The position numbers and the translations under genes are program-made. Positions 1-5,121 of a DNA stretch of 5,883 nt are shown here, piece by piece (positions within the stretch are counted from its first letter, which is position 1; the number at the start of each line of letters is the position of its first letter). The stretch is from assembly GCA_013813605.1 (NCBI GenBank), contig JACCRL010000032.1, forward strand, positions 1 through 5,883, given 5' to 3'. Source of the stretch: Gemmatimonadaceae bacterium. Its GTDB lineage: Bacteria > Gemmatimonadota > Gemmatimonadetes > Gemmatimonadales > Gemmatimonadaceae. The notes below the pieces were generated by a model that was not told the origin of the DNA, did no database searches, and was given only the letters and a program-made list of their open reading frames with translations.

Positions 1-95
1 CGCTCGAGCTCGAGGAAAAGGGATACGACTGGATTCAGTCGGAGTCGAATAACGGCGTCACCGGCCGGGCTCGGGCGAAAGCGGGAGCGAAGTAA
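1..95 (+). CDS. sufC: SufC C-terminal fragment (Fe-S assembly ATPase), 5' end outside window
   Basis: The frame beginning at base 3 is open and ends with TAA at 93-95, giving about 30 residues: LELEEKGYDWIQ followed by a basic, Ala/Gly-rich tail. The ELxxxGYDWI signature is what I expect at the extreme C-terminus of SufC, the ABC-type ATPase that partners SufB and SufD in the SufBC2D scaffold. The gene immediately downstream is sufD, which supports the call. The tail after GYDWIQ (NNGVTGRARAKAGAK) is low-complexity and basic. No ATPase motifs lie inside the window, so identity rests on the C-terminal signature plus synteny. Confidence 0.72.
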   Translation, partial: LELEEKGYDWIQSESNNGVTGRARAKAGAK

Positions 96-128
96 GTGGC
101 TTCTGTTTCAACGAAGGAACGCACCAGT

Positions 129-1433
129 ATGACGGAGTCGTCTCCGTTCGCGGCGTATCGCGCCGATTATGAAGCGCAGGCCTCCGCACCAGAATGGCTG
201 GACGCGCTTCGGAGCGCTGGCATCGCGCAGTTCGAGAAGGCCGGCTTTCCGACGATGAAAGACGAAGACTGGCATTTCACCAGCGTCGCGCCGATCGCGG
301 CGTCCACGTTTCACATCGCAGGCGAAGCGCCAACCGTTCGTCCCGCCGATATCAAGCGGTTCACTTTTGCGCATCCGGATTGGCACACGATTGTGTTCGT
401 TAACGGCAGATATTCTGCCGACCTCTCGTCGTTCGCCGGGGAAGATTCGGGGATTCGTGTAGGAAGCCTGGCTGAGGCGATCCGCACGGGGAAAGGCCGG
501 CCGGAGCGCCACGTTTCGCGCATCGCGCCTCCCGCCGAGAATTCGTTCACCGCTCTCAACGCCGCATTTATAGGCGACGGTGCGTTCATCGAAGTGCCCG
601 CCGACATTTCGGTCAAAAAAACGATTCACCTCGTCTTCGTATCAGCCGGCGCGGACGTAGTGTCGCATCCCCGAAATGTTATCGTTGCCGCGCGCCACTC
701 GTACTGCTCGATCGTGGAGAGCTATGTCTCACTCGATGAATCGAAGTATTTCACCAACGCGGTCACCGAGGTTCACGTCGGCGAAGGCGCCCGCGTCGAT
801 CATTACAAGCTCCAGCGCGAATCCTCGCTGGCGTTTCACGTTGGCACCATCCAAGTGCGCCAGGCTGCGACGAGCAAGTTCAACTCGTTCTCATTCGCGA
901 CCGGTGCCGCGCTGTCACGCACGAACATCTACACCACTCTCGACGGCGAAGCGGCGGAGTGCACGCTGAACGGCTTGTATCTCGCAGACGGAACGCAACT
1001 TGTAGATCATCAAACGCGCATCGAGCACGTTCAGCCGAATTGCCCGAGCCGCGAAGTTTACAAGGGTATTCTCGACGGCCGGTCGCATGGGGTGTTCAAC
1101 GGCAAGGTGTATGTGCACCCTGAAGCGCAGAAAACCGACGGCAAGCAGAGCAACAACAATCTCCTGCTCTCGAAGACGGCGCGTGTGGACACAAAGCCGC
1201 AACTCGAGATCTTCGCCGACGACGTCAAGTGCACGCACGGCGCAACGATCGGCCGGCTCGATGACAATGCGATGTTCTATCTCAACAGCCGCGGGGTCGG
1301 CCGCGAGAAAGCGCGAATGCTGCTTACCTACGCGTTCGCCGCCGACGTCCTCGAGAGAATCGAACTCGAGCCGCTCAAGCGAAAGCTCGAGGAGATGGTA
1401 CTGGCCCGGTTTGCGGACAAGACCGCGGGCTGA
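129..1433 (+). CDS. sufD: SufD, Fe-S cluster assembly scaffold subunit
   Basis: The product is 434 aa from ATG 129, close to the roughly 420-440 aa usual for SufD. SufD pairs with SufB in the cytoplasmic SufBC2D complex, where nascent Fe-S clusters are built before transfer to apoproteins. Visible family features are an N-terminal helical region with the PEWLDALR and FPTMKDEDWHFT segments (about residues 20-55), a long beta-helix core, and the diagnostic C-terminal block VKCTHGATIGRLDDNAMFYLNSRG (begins about residue 366). In that block Cys368 and His370 correspond to the conserved C-x-H; the equivalent His in E. coli SufD (His360) is implicated in cluster assembly. The last helices (about 392-430) are the usual SufB-interacting tail. 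Start choice: ATG 129 has GAAGGA (113-118) 10 nt upstream. An in-frame GTG at 96, directly after the sufC stop with GGGAG at 83-87, would add 11 residues and cannot be excluded. Tight sufC-sufD spacing indicates one operon; a hairpin follows the stop. No sufS or sufU follows. Confidence 0.95.
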   Translation: MTESSPFAAYRADYEAQASAPEWLDALRSAGIAQFEKAGFPTMKDEDWHFTSVAPIAASTFHIAGEAPTVRPADIKRFTFAHPDWHTIVFVNGRYSADLSSFAGEDSGIRVGSLAEAIRTGKGRPERHVSRIAPPAENSFTALNAAFIGDGAFIEVPADISVKKTIHLVFVSAGADVVSHPRNVIVAARHSYCSIVESYVSLDESKYFTNAVTEVHVGEGARVDHYKLQRESSLAFHVGTIQVRQAATSKFNSFSFATGAALSRTNIYTTLDGEAAECTLNGLYLADGTQLVDHQTRIEHVQPNCPSREVYKGILDGRSHGVFNGKVYVHPEAQKTDGKQSNNNLLLSKTARVDTKPQLEIFADDVKCTHGATIGRLDDNAMFYLNSRGVGREKARMLLTYAFAADVLERIELEPLKRKLEEMVLARFADKTAG

Positions 1434-1452
1434 CCCGCGACCCTGCGCGCAC

Positions 1453-1490
1453 AAAAAAGGCGGAGCATCGTTGCTCCGCCTTTGCATTTT
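1453..1490. terminator. Bidirectional rho-independent terminator between convergent genes
   Basis: A perfect 12-bp stem (1456-1467 paired with 1472-1483, AAAGGCGGAGCA / TGCTCCGCCTTT) closes a TCGT tetraloop. It lies 22 nt after the sufD stop and 22 nt beyond the stop of the minus-strand FHA gene. On the minus strand the hairpin is followed by six T residues (complement of A1453-1458), a canonical terminator. On the plus strand the tail is TTTGCATTTT, weaker but plausible. One hairpin therefore likely ends both transcripts. Confidence 0.88.
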
Positions 1491-1505
1491 CAGAGGACAG
1501 TCAGG

Positions 1506-2012
1506 TCATCGCCCGAGGAAATACACGACAATGGCGATGACCACCATGGCGATGAGCAGCGTCCTGGGCGAGAACCGGCTGATCTCTTCGGGCTCGGGGG
1601 CCGTCGTGTTGAGAATCGGGTGCTTGATCGTGTTGCGGCGCGTCCCGGCGTCCTTTTCGCGCGTGGAAGCAACGGCCGGCTCGATTACCGCAACTCCCAG
1701 CGGAAGGCGGCGATTCGTAAAAGTCAGAATCGCCGTGCCGATCTCCACCTTGTCGCCTTCGGCCAGCGCCCGCGCTTCGGTCAGCGGCGTTCCGTTGACG
1801 CTCGTGGGGTTTACGCCACACGGATGGAGAACGAATTTCCCATCCTCCGCCCTCAGCTCGGCGTGGTTCCGGGAAACAGCGGGCTCGCGGATGAGAACGT
1901 GACTTCCAGCGTCCCGTCCAACAGTGAGAACAGAATTCCTCACTGGGTAGGCGCGGCGCTCGAATTCGTATATGAGGTGGGCGGTTTCGTCGCCCTGGAC
2001 TGGTGCAGCCAT
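1506..2012 (-). CDS. FHA-domain protein with C-terminal membrane anchor
   Basis: The protein is 168 aa. Residues about 13-98 form a forkhead-associated domain, a fold that binds phosphothreonine peptides. The landmarks are GRD (32-34), SRNH (47-50, with the phosphopeptide-contacting Ser-Arg and the structural His), and NPTSVNG (68-74), followed by EGDKVEIG and a final beta-strand ILTF. A linker of about 45 residues rich in Thr/Arg/Pro follows. The C-terminus is one hydrophobic helix (151-167, LLIAMVVIAIVVYFLG) ending in a single Arg, so the protein is probably tail-anchored with the FHA domain in the cytoplasm. Start: ATG at 2012 is preceded by AAGGGAG with 7 nt spacing. It converges on sufD and shares its terminator. 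No Ser/Thr kinase or phosphatase gene is visible nearby, so its phosphorylated partner is unknown. Confidence 0.9.
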   Translation of the reverse strand: MAAPVQGDETAHLIYEFERRAYPVRNSVLTVGRDAGSHVLIREPAVSRNHAELRAEDGKFVLHPCGVNPTSVNGTPLTEARALAEGDKVEIGTAILTFTNRRLPLGVAVIEPAVASTREKDAGTRRNTIKHPILNTTAPEPEEISRFSPRTLLIAMVVIAIVVYFLGR

Positions 2013-2031
2013 TGGGGTCTCCCTTGAGCGT

Positions 2032-2037
2032 GTTATA
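2032..2037 (-). promoter_or_regulatory. Possible -10 element (TATAAC) for the FHA gene
   Basis: The minus strand reads TATAAC six bases before the AAGGGAG ribosome-binding site of the FHA gene. A transcript starting there would have a leader of only about 20 nt. I find no convincing TTGACA-like -35 at 16-18 bp upstream, so this is one hexamer matching consensus at five of six positions and remains tentative. Confidence 0.3.
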
Positions 2038-2141
2038 GACGACTGAGCCCGTTGGAGGCTACACTAACGCTCCAGGGGGCCTCGAAGCCGGAGCCATCTC
2101 GCGATATTTTATCGCCACCACAACAAATCCCCGGAGGGGGC

Positions 2142-2354
2142 ATGGCTACGAAACTTGAAAAAGTGCTCAAGCGCGAGATCGATATCGATGGAAAGGCCTA
2201 CATGGTCGCAATTTCGCCTGAAGGGGTGAAAGTGACACAAAAGGGATTCCGTCGCGGGCAGGAGATGAGCTGGCGGTCGATTGTCAGCGGGGCGGCTGAG
2301 CTGGATGGGCAGCTGCGCGGGTCGTTGGATTCGGGTGGCGAGGGCGGGGAGTAA
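2142..2354 (+). CDS. Small conserved hypothetical protein, 70 aa
   Basis: The ATG at 2142 is preceded by GGAGGGGG (2133-2140), a strong purine-rich ribosome-binding site only a few bases away. That supports this start over an in-frame start at 2052, which would add 30 residues unlike the rest. The product is charged and soluble with no signal peptide or membrane segment. A basic N-terminal helix (TKLEKVLKREI) leads to short predicted strands (IDIDGKAYMVAIS, PEGVKVTQKG), then RRGQEMSWRSIVSG and an acidic Gly-rich tail (DSGGEGGE). I recall similar 60-80 aa proteins with the pattern KREIxIDGxxYxVxIxPEGxKxxxKGxRxGxEhxWxxhVSG in Acidobacteriota and Gemmatimonadota, all without assigned function. 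It is divergent from the FHA gene, with 129 bp between starts, and its stop is 13 bp from a large palindrome. Function unknown. Confidence 0.8.
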   Translation: MATKLEKVLKREIDIDGKAYMVAISPEGVKVTQKGFRRGQEMSWRSIVSGAAELDGQLRGSLDSGGEGGE

Positions 2355-2367
2355 CCAAAACAAAACG

Positions 2368-2610
2368 GCAACTGAGAAATACACAGATGCGAGGGGCCAG
2401 AGGCAGATCCCAGTTGCTAGGATGAAACATCGCGGTAGGAGAGAGATCCTCGGCGAGCTGGTACGCTGAGGACCTCGCGTGCAGTTGCGACACTGAAGAT
2501 CACGTTCCCAACTGGGCCTCTCAAGCCATTCTCACTGAGGGACCGCCCCGCCAATCCAGCAACAGGGATCTACGCTTCTGGCCCCTCGCATCTGTGTATT
2601 TCTCAGTTGC
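2368..2610. repeat. 243-bp palindromic element (MITE/ERIC-like or structured RNA)
   Basis: The two ends are inverted copies of each other. Positions 2368-2404 pair with 2574-2610 over 37 positions, with one G-T (wobble) pair at 2402/2576. After a two-base bulge (2572-2573) the helix continues: AGATCCC 2405-2411 with 2565-2571, an A-A mismatch, GTTGCT 2413-2418 with 2558-2563, a bulged A2419, then GGAT 2420-2423 with 2554-2557. This gives 54 base pairs enclosing about 130 nt. Inside is at least one further stem-loop: 2447-2455 with 2464-2472 (9 bp, one G-T pair, 8-nt loop AGCTGGTA). No ORF of note lies inside. It occupies nearly the whole gap between the stops of two convergent genes (2354 and 2624). 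I see no clean flanking target-site duplication, so mobility is inferred from architecture only. Confidence 0.85.
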
Positions 2611-2623
2611 AGTTGCATTGCAG

Positions 2624-3142
2624 TTAAGGCTGTGGCGCATCGGAGAGGTGCTCCTGAATGATCACCCACCTCCCGCCCCTTTTAGCGAACACCGCCGTCC
2701 ACGCCCCTCCTACCACATGGGGCCGGCCTGCTGGCGTGGTGTGCGGCACGCGGTAAGTGCTCGTCAGGACGGCGGCGTCCGATGACAGCACGTCGACGTA
2801 CATCGTCATCCATTCCCACTTCGGCTGTTGCATGTTGGCGCCGACGTAGGTCCAGAACGCCTTGATCTGCTCTTCGAGCTGGGGTCGGGTTGTGCTCACG
2901 CGCCCTCCGCTGGCGGAAAGCACGCGCCGGTCAGCGGGGTAGAGCCCCATCAGGCTCGCAACCGGATCGGGCTTGGAGAGGTCGTACGCCGAGACAACCA
3001 TCGCCTTCAGTGTATCGGCAATTGCCTTCTGCTCCGCGGCGGTCGGCAAGTCAGTCCGCCGAGTGCAGGCCGGAACCGTGGGGATGATCGTAAGGGCCGC
3101 ACACCCGAGAAGCGTGCGTCGCAGCCACGAAAGCTTCGCCAT
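2624..3142 (-). CDS. Lipoprotein with SnoaL/NTF2-like (DUF4440-type) domain
   Basis: The protein is 172 aa. The N-terminus is MAKLSWLRRTLLGCAALTII followed by PTVPAC; the lipobox VPAC places lipidation at Cys26. The Arg-Arg pair before TLLG resembles a Tat motif, so Tat export of the lipoprotein is possible. Residues about 36-168 read as a cone-shaped NTF2-like domain: an initial helix (EQKAIADTLKAMVVSAYDLS), a MGLYP segment, RPQLEEQIKAFWTYVG as the second helix, then strands WEWMTMYVDVL, AAVLTSTYRV, GGAWTAVFAKRGGRWVIIQEHLSD. The terminal pattern W-x-x-x-F-x-x-x-x-G-x-W-x-I-x-x-x-H is typical of the SnoaL-like/DUF4440 superfamily, whose members range from isomerases to ligand-binding proteins, so no reaction can be assigned. 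AGGTAGG lies 8 nt before ATG 3142. The stop is 13 bp from the palindromic element, and the gene is divergent from the lipoprotein at 3344. Confidence 0.85.
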   Translation of the reverse strand: MAKLSWLRRTLLGCAALTIIPTVPACTRRTDLPTAAEQKAIADTLKAMVVSAYDLSKPDPVASLMGLYPADRRVLSASGGRVSTTRPQLEEQIKAFWTYVGANMQQPKWEWMTMYVDVLSSDAAVLTSTYRVPHTTPAGRPHVVGGAWTAVFAKRGGRWVIIQEHLSDAPQP

Positions 3143-3171
3143 CCCGCGAACCTACCTCTGTCCCGCGCGCT

Positions 3172-3185
3172 GGACAAGCTTGTCC
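3172..3185. promoter_or_regulatory. 14-bp perfect palindrome, candidate operator
   Basis: GGACAAGCTTGTCC is a perfect dyad with no spacer in the divergent intergenic region, 30 bp upstream of the ATG of the minus-strand lipoprotein gene and 158 bp upstream of the plus-strand one. Symmetry and position suit a dimeric repressor site. A palindrome of this length is expected by chance about once in 16 kb, so support is modest. Confidence 0.3.
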
Positions 3186-3317
3186 CCGGCGGATGACAGC
3201 ACTGGACGTTGAGTGCCGTTCCAGGGGGAGAAGTGTGTGGCGCGACCGTTGCTTTTTGGCGCCATGCCGGCAGAGCGTTTTCTCCGCGCGGGTGTAGTAA
3301 TCGATGTCGAAGAGCCA

Positions 3318-3339
3318 TTTCCCGTTGAGGGAAAGGAGG
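3318..3339 (+). promoter_or_regulatory. Leader hairpin abutting a strong Shine-Dalgarno
   Basis: TTTCCC (3318-3323) can pair with GGGAAA (3329-3334) around a GTTGA loop. The 3' arm runs directly into AAAGGAGG (3332-3339), the ribosome-binding site that decides the GTG start at 3344. Pairing would cover the first three bases of that run while leaving GGAGG free. It could modulate translation, but the stem is only six pairs. Confidence 0.35.
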
Positions 3340-3343
3340 AACG

Positions 3344-4081
3344 GTGCGTAAGGGTCAGCTGTTGATCGCTGCGGTGGGCGCGGTACTTCTCGCCGCTTGC
3401 AGCAGTGAAAAGAAGGACGCCATGAACGATGACCTCAAAAGGGATCTCGAGCTCGCGTTCTCGTCCGAGGGAATCAATCTCGCGGGCGCGAACACGGCCG
3501 GTGCTCAGGTCGTTTCAGCGATCGAGCGCACCGACCTGCCGGCCCGGAAGGCCGCCCCGTCGCGGCGCGTTCGCCGCCACAAGCCCGCACCCAAGTCTCC
3601 GCCGCAGCGCGTTGTGGCCGAGGCTGAGGCGGACGTGTCGGATGAGGAGATGACGCCGGTGGATGAGGCTCCGGTGGCCGTGGATCCCGCGCCGGTATCA
3701 CCGCGTCCGCAGCCGGTTCTGGTCTCGTACCCTGGTGGTTACGAAGGATCGATGGGACGGGGACACAGCACGGGCGAGATAGTGGGCGTCATTCTCGGCT
3801 CCGTGATTCGCGGATCGTCAGGCGACATAGATCACTGCGACCCGCGCACCGATGGCCGCCGCCGCAACGGCGGCACGATGATCAACATCGGACGCAGAAT
3901 GCCGGAGACGATCGGCGGATTCCCGCCGAACCGCCTCCCGCGTAGCGCTGGCGCATCGTTCCCGACGAACCGTTTCCCGCGTAGCGCTGGCGCGTCGTTC
4001 CCGACGAGCAGGAATACGCGTAGCGGCGGATCGGCGTTCCCAGCCGGCCGCTTCCCCGGCCGCATCGCTCAGGGCCGGTAA
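3344..4081 (+). CDS. Lipoprotein with C-terminal 13-residue tandem repeats
   Basis: The protein is 245 aa from GTG 3344, chosen because AAAGGAGG sits 4 nt upstream and the reading begins with a textbook lipoprotein signal: MRKGQLLIAAVGAVLLAACSS, lipobox LAAC, lipidated Cys19. Next comes a charged segment with LKRDLELA (31-38), then a long basic/proline-alanine linker (about 62-135, including RRVRRHKPAPKSPPQR and several APV/PVA runs), typical of envelope-spanning spacers. Residues 144-160 (TGEIVGVILGSVIRGSSG) show Gly at 144, 148 and 152, a short glycine-zipper-like helix, followed by DHCDP with Cys165. From residue 193 the unit FP(T/P)NR(F/L)PRSAGAS repeats about 3.5 times. The C-terminus is strongly basic. 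The next gene, 48 bp downstream, encodes another lipoprotein with a matching LxRDLxLA motif. I do not recognise a named family; a cell-envelope structural role is an inference. Confidence 0.85.
   Translation: MRKGQLLIAAVGAVLLAACSSEKKDAMNDDLKRDLELAFSSEGINLAGANTAGAQVVSAIERTDLPARKAAPSRRVRRHKPAPKSPPQRVVAEAEADVSDEEMTPVDEAPVAVDPAPVSPRPQPVLVSYPGGYEGSMGRGHSTGEIVGVILGSVIRGSSGDIDHCDPRTDGRRRNGGTMINIGRRMPETIGGFPPNRLPRSAGASFPTNRFPRSAGASFPTSRNTRSGGSAFPAGRFPGRIAQGR
3920..4063 (+). repeat. 39-bp in-frame tandem repeat, about 3.7 copies
   Basis: Units start at 3920, 3959 and 3998, with a partial unit at 4037. Units 1 and 2 differ at only a few bases; unit 3 is more diverged and unit 4 keeps mainly the TTCCC start and an NR/GRFP-like core. 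Each unit encodes 13 residues (consensus FPTNRFPRSAGAS), so copy-number change keeps the frame. The graded divergence suggests recent duplication of the first units. Confidence 0.92.
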
Positions 4082-4089
4082 GACAGAAG

Positions 4090-4118
4090 GGGGGTGCGGC
4101 TGACCTGGCCGCACCCTC
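4090..4118 (+). terminator. Intergenic GC-rich hairpin between the two lipoprotein genes
   Basis: GGGTGCGGC (4092-4100) pairs perfectly with GCCGCACCC (4108-4116) around TGACCTG. The stem can grow to 11 pairs with G4091-T4117 and G4090-C4118. It starts 8 nt after the stop of the upstream gene. No T-tract follows (TCGCTCGTCTGAC), so full intrinsic termination is doubtful; attenuation or 3'-end protection is as likely. It also buries a GTG at 4094 that could otherwise start the next gene. Confidence 0.5.
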
Positions 4119-4129
4119 GCTCGTCTGAC

Positions 4130-5059
4130 ATGATAATGGACAACATACTCTCGAGGATCGCCACGCCGGTCCTCTTCGCTGCCGCCCTATCCCTCGGCGC
4201 CTGCAAGACGAGCGACAAGACCGACGACATGCTCGCGCAGGACAGCAGCCTTACACGCGATCTCGACCTCGCCAACGCCGATACGCTTGCACAGCCGCAG
4301 CTCAAGGACGTACCGGTAACGAGTGAGCCCGTCGTCCGACAGGCAGAGCAAAGAACCGTGGAGCGGAGGCCCGCGCCAACGGCCCAGGAAATTCTTACTC
4401 CCCGCCGCGCGCCGCGACGTGTTGCGGTGACGCCGCCCGTTACGCCTGCTCCTGATCCCGCCGCTCCGACGCGAACGGAGAGCGGCAACACGGTTACGAC
4501 GACGAGCGAGCCAGGCTCCGAAGGGTCGCTGGGCACGATCGCCAGCGGGTCGGTGATCTCGCTCTATTCCGGCCAGCGCGTGTGCACGAATACGAACGAC
4601 GTGGGTGACCGTTTCACCGCCAGCGTCGCGGAATCCGTGCAGGGCTCGAATGGTGTCGCGATTCCCGCGGGCGCAACCGCGATCATCGAGATCAGCGGGG
4701 TGAAGCGCAGCAGCAATCCAAACGACAACATCGAGCTCGAGTTCGTCGTTCGCTCGATCGCGTTCAATGGAAAGACCTACCCGGTCAGCTCGGAGGTCAC
4801 CTACGCGCAGGTAGACAAGGTGCGTGATGCGACGCGTGGCGAAGACGCGCGTAAGGTCGCAACCGGCGCGGCGATCGGTGCGATCGCCGGTCAGATCTTC
4901 GGCAGAAAGACCAAGTCGACGGTGATCGGCGCCGCTACTGGAGCGGCCGCGGGTGCGGTTGCCGCCGCGGTTACCGCCAAGGTTGACGGGTGCGTTCCCA
5001 ACGGCGGGCGCATCTCCCTCCGGCTGAATCAGGCCATGCAGGTGCAGCAGTCGGATTGA
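4130..5059 (+). CDS. Lipoprotein with beta-rich domain and glycine zippers
   Basis: The protein is 309 aa from ATG 4130. The signal peptide ends in lipobox LGAC (Cys25). It is followed by a charged segment with LTRDLDLA (41-48) and a Pro/Ala/Arg/Thr linker to about residue 135. The main domain starts at about 140: GSVISLYSGQRVCTNTNDVG, then DRFTASVAESV, AIPAGATAIIEI, IELEFVVRSIAFNGKTYPV. It resumes at the end with GCVPNGGRISLRLNQAM. I recall this 'GDRF...IPAG...G(K/R)xxPV...' beta-domain in envelope proteins of Acidobacteriota and Gemmatimonadota. Two extracytoplasmic cysteines, Cys152 and Cys288, could form a disulfide. Residues 246-277 carry two glycine zippers (Gly246/250/254/258 and Gly267/271/275) split by a basic RKTK turn, suggesting a membrane-inserting hairpin. 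No good ribosome-binding site precedes 4130 or 4136 (both ATG). A GTG at 4094 has purines upstream but lies in a hairpin and would lengthen the signal peptide n-region to an unusual WPHPRSSD sequence. Likely cotranscribed with the preceding lipoprotein gene. Confidence 0.85.
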   Translation: MIMDNILSRIATPVLFAAALSLGACKTSDKTDDMLAQDSSLTRDLDLANADTLAQPQLKDVPVTSEPVVRQAEQRTVERRPAPTAQEILTPRRAPRRVAVTPPVTPAPDPAAPTRTESGNTVTTTSEPGSEGSLGTIASGSVISLYSGQRVCTNTNDVGDRFTASVAESVQGSNGVAIPAGATAIIEISGVKRSSNPNDNIELEFVVRSIAFNGKTYPVSSEVTYAQVDKVRDATRGEDARKVATGAAIGAIAGQIFGRKTKSTVIGAATGAAAGAVAAAVTAKVDGCVPNGGRISLRLNQAMQVQQSD

Positions 5060-5121
5060 CGTAGCCGCCCTCCGCTGTAATTCTTAAGGCGACACTTACA
5101 ACGAGTTGCGGAGGTAGCGCG

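Noticed and set aside
915..1487. Long minus-strand ORF (190 aa) opposite sufD
   Set aside because: Antisense to a well-supported sufD, with composition of a GC-rich shadow frame and no recognisable domain.
1482..2027. Plus-strand ORF (181 aa) opposite the FHA gene
   Set aside because: Starts inside the terminator hairpin and is antisense to a protein with clear FHA motifs; its residues are Arg/Gly-rich shadow sequence.
2424..2553. tRNA or known riboswitch inside the palindrome loop
   Set aside because: No GGTTCRANYCC T-arm, acceptor CCA or recognisable riboswitch core could be read; only generic stem-loops are seen.
2355..2626. Target-site duplication flanking the palindrome
   Set aside because: TAA occurs on both sides (2352-2354 and 2625-2627) but it is not adjacent to the arms and coincides with stop codons, so it is not convincing.
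2594..2785. Plus-strand ORF beginning MYFSVAV, mirrored by a minus-strand ORF beginning MYFSVAV at 2384
   Set aside because: The identical starts come from the two arms of the palindrome read outward; each then runs into an unrelated region, one of them antisense to the SnoaL-like gene. No ribosome-binding site or family resemblance.
3304..3351. 15-codon ORF overlapping the start of the lipoprotein gene at 3344 (possible leader peptide)
   Set aside because: No ribosome-binding site and no informative sequence; overlap with a GTG start can arise by chance.
3920..4063. CRISPR array
   Set aside because: The units are contiguous 39-bp tandem repeats in a coding frame without spacers, so they are a coding minisatellite.
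4069..4536. Minus-strand ORF (155 aa) opposite the second lipoprotein
   Set aside because: Antisense to a frame with a lipobox and conserved domain; low-complexity Ser/Val/Gly composition, no homology recognised.
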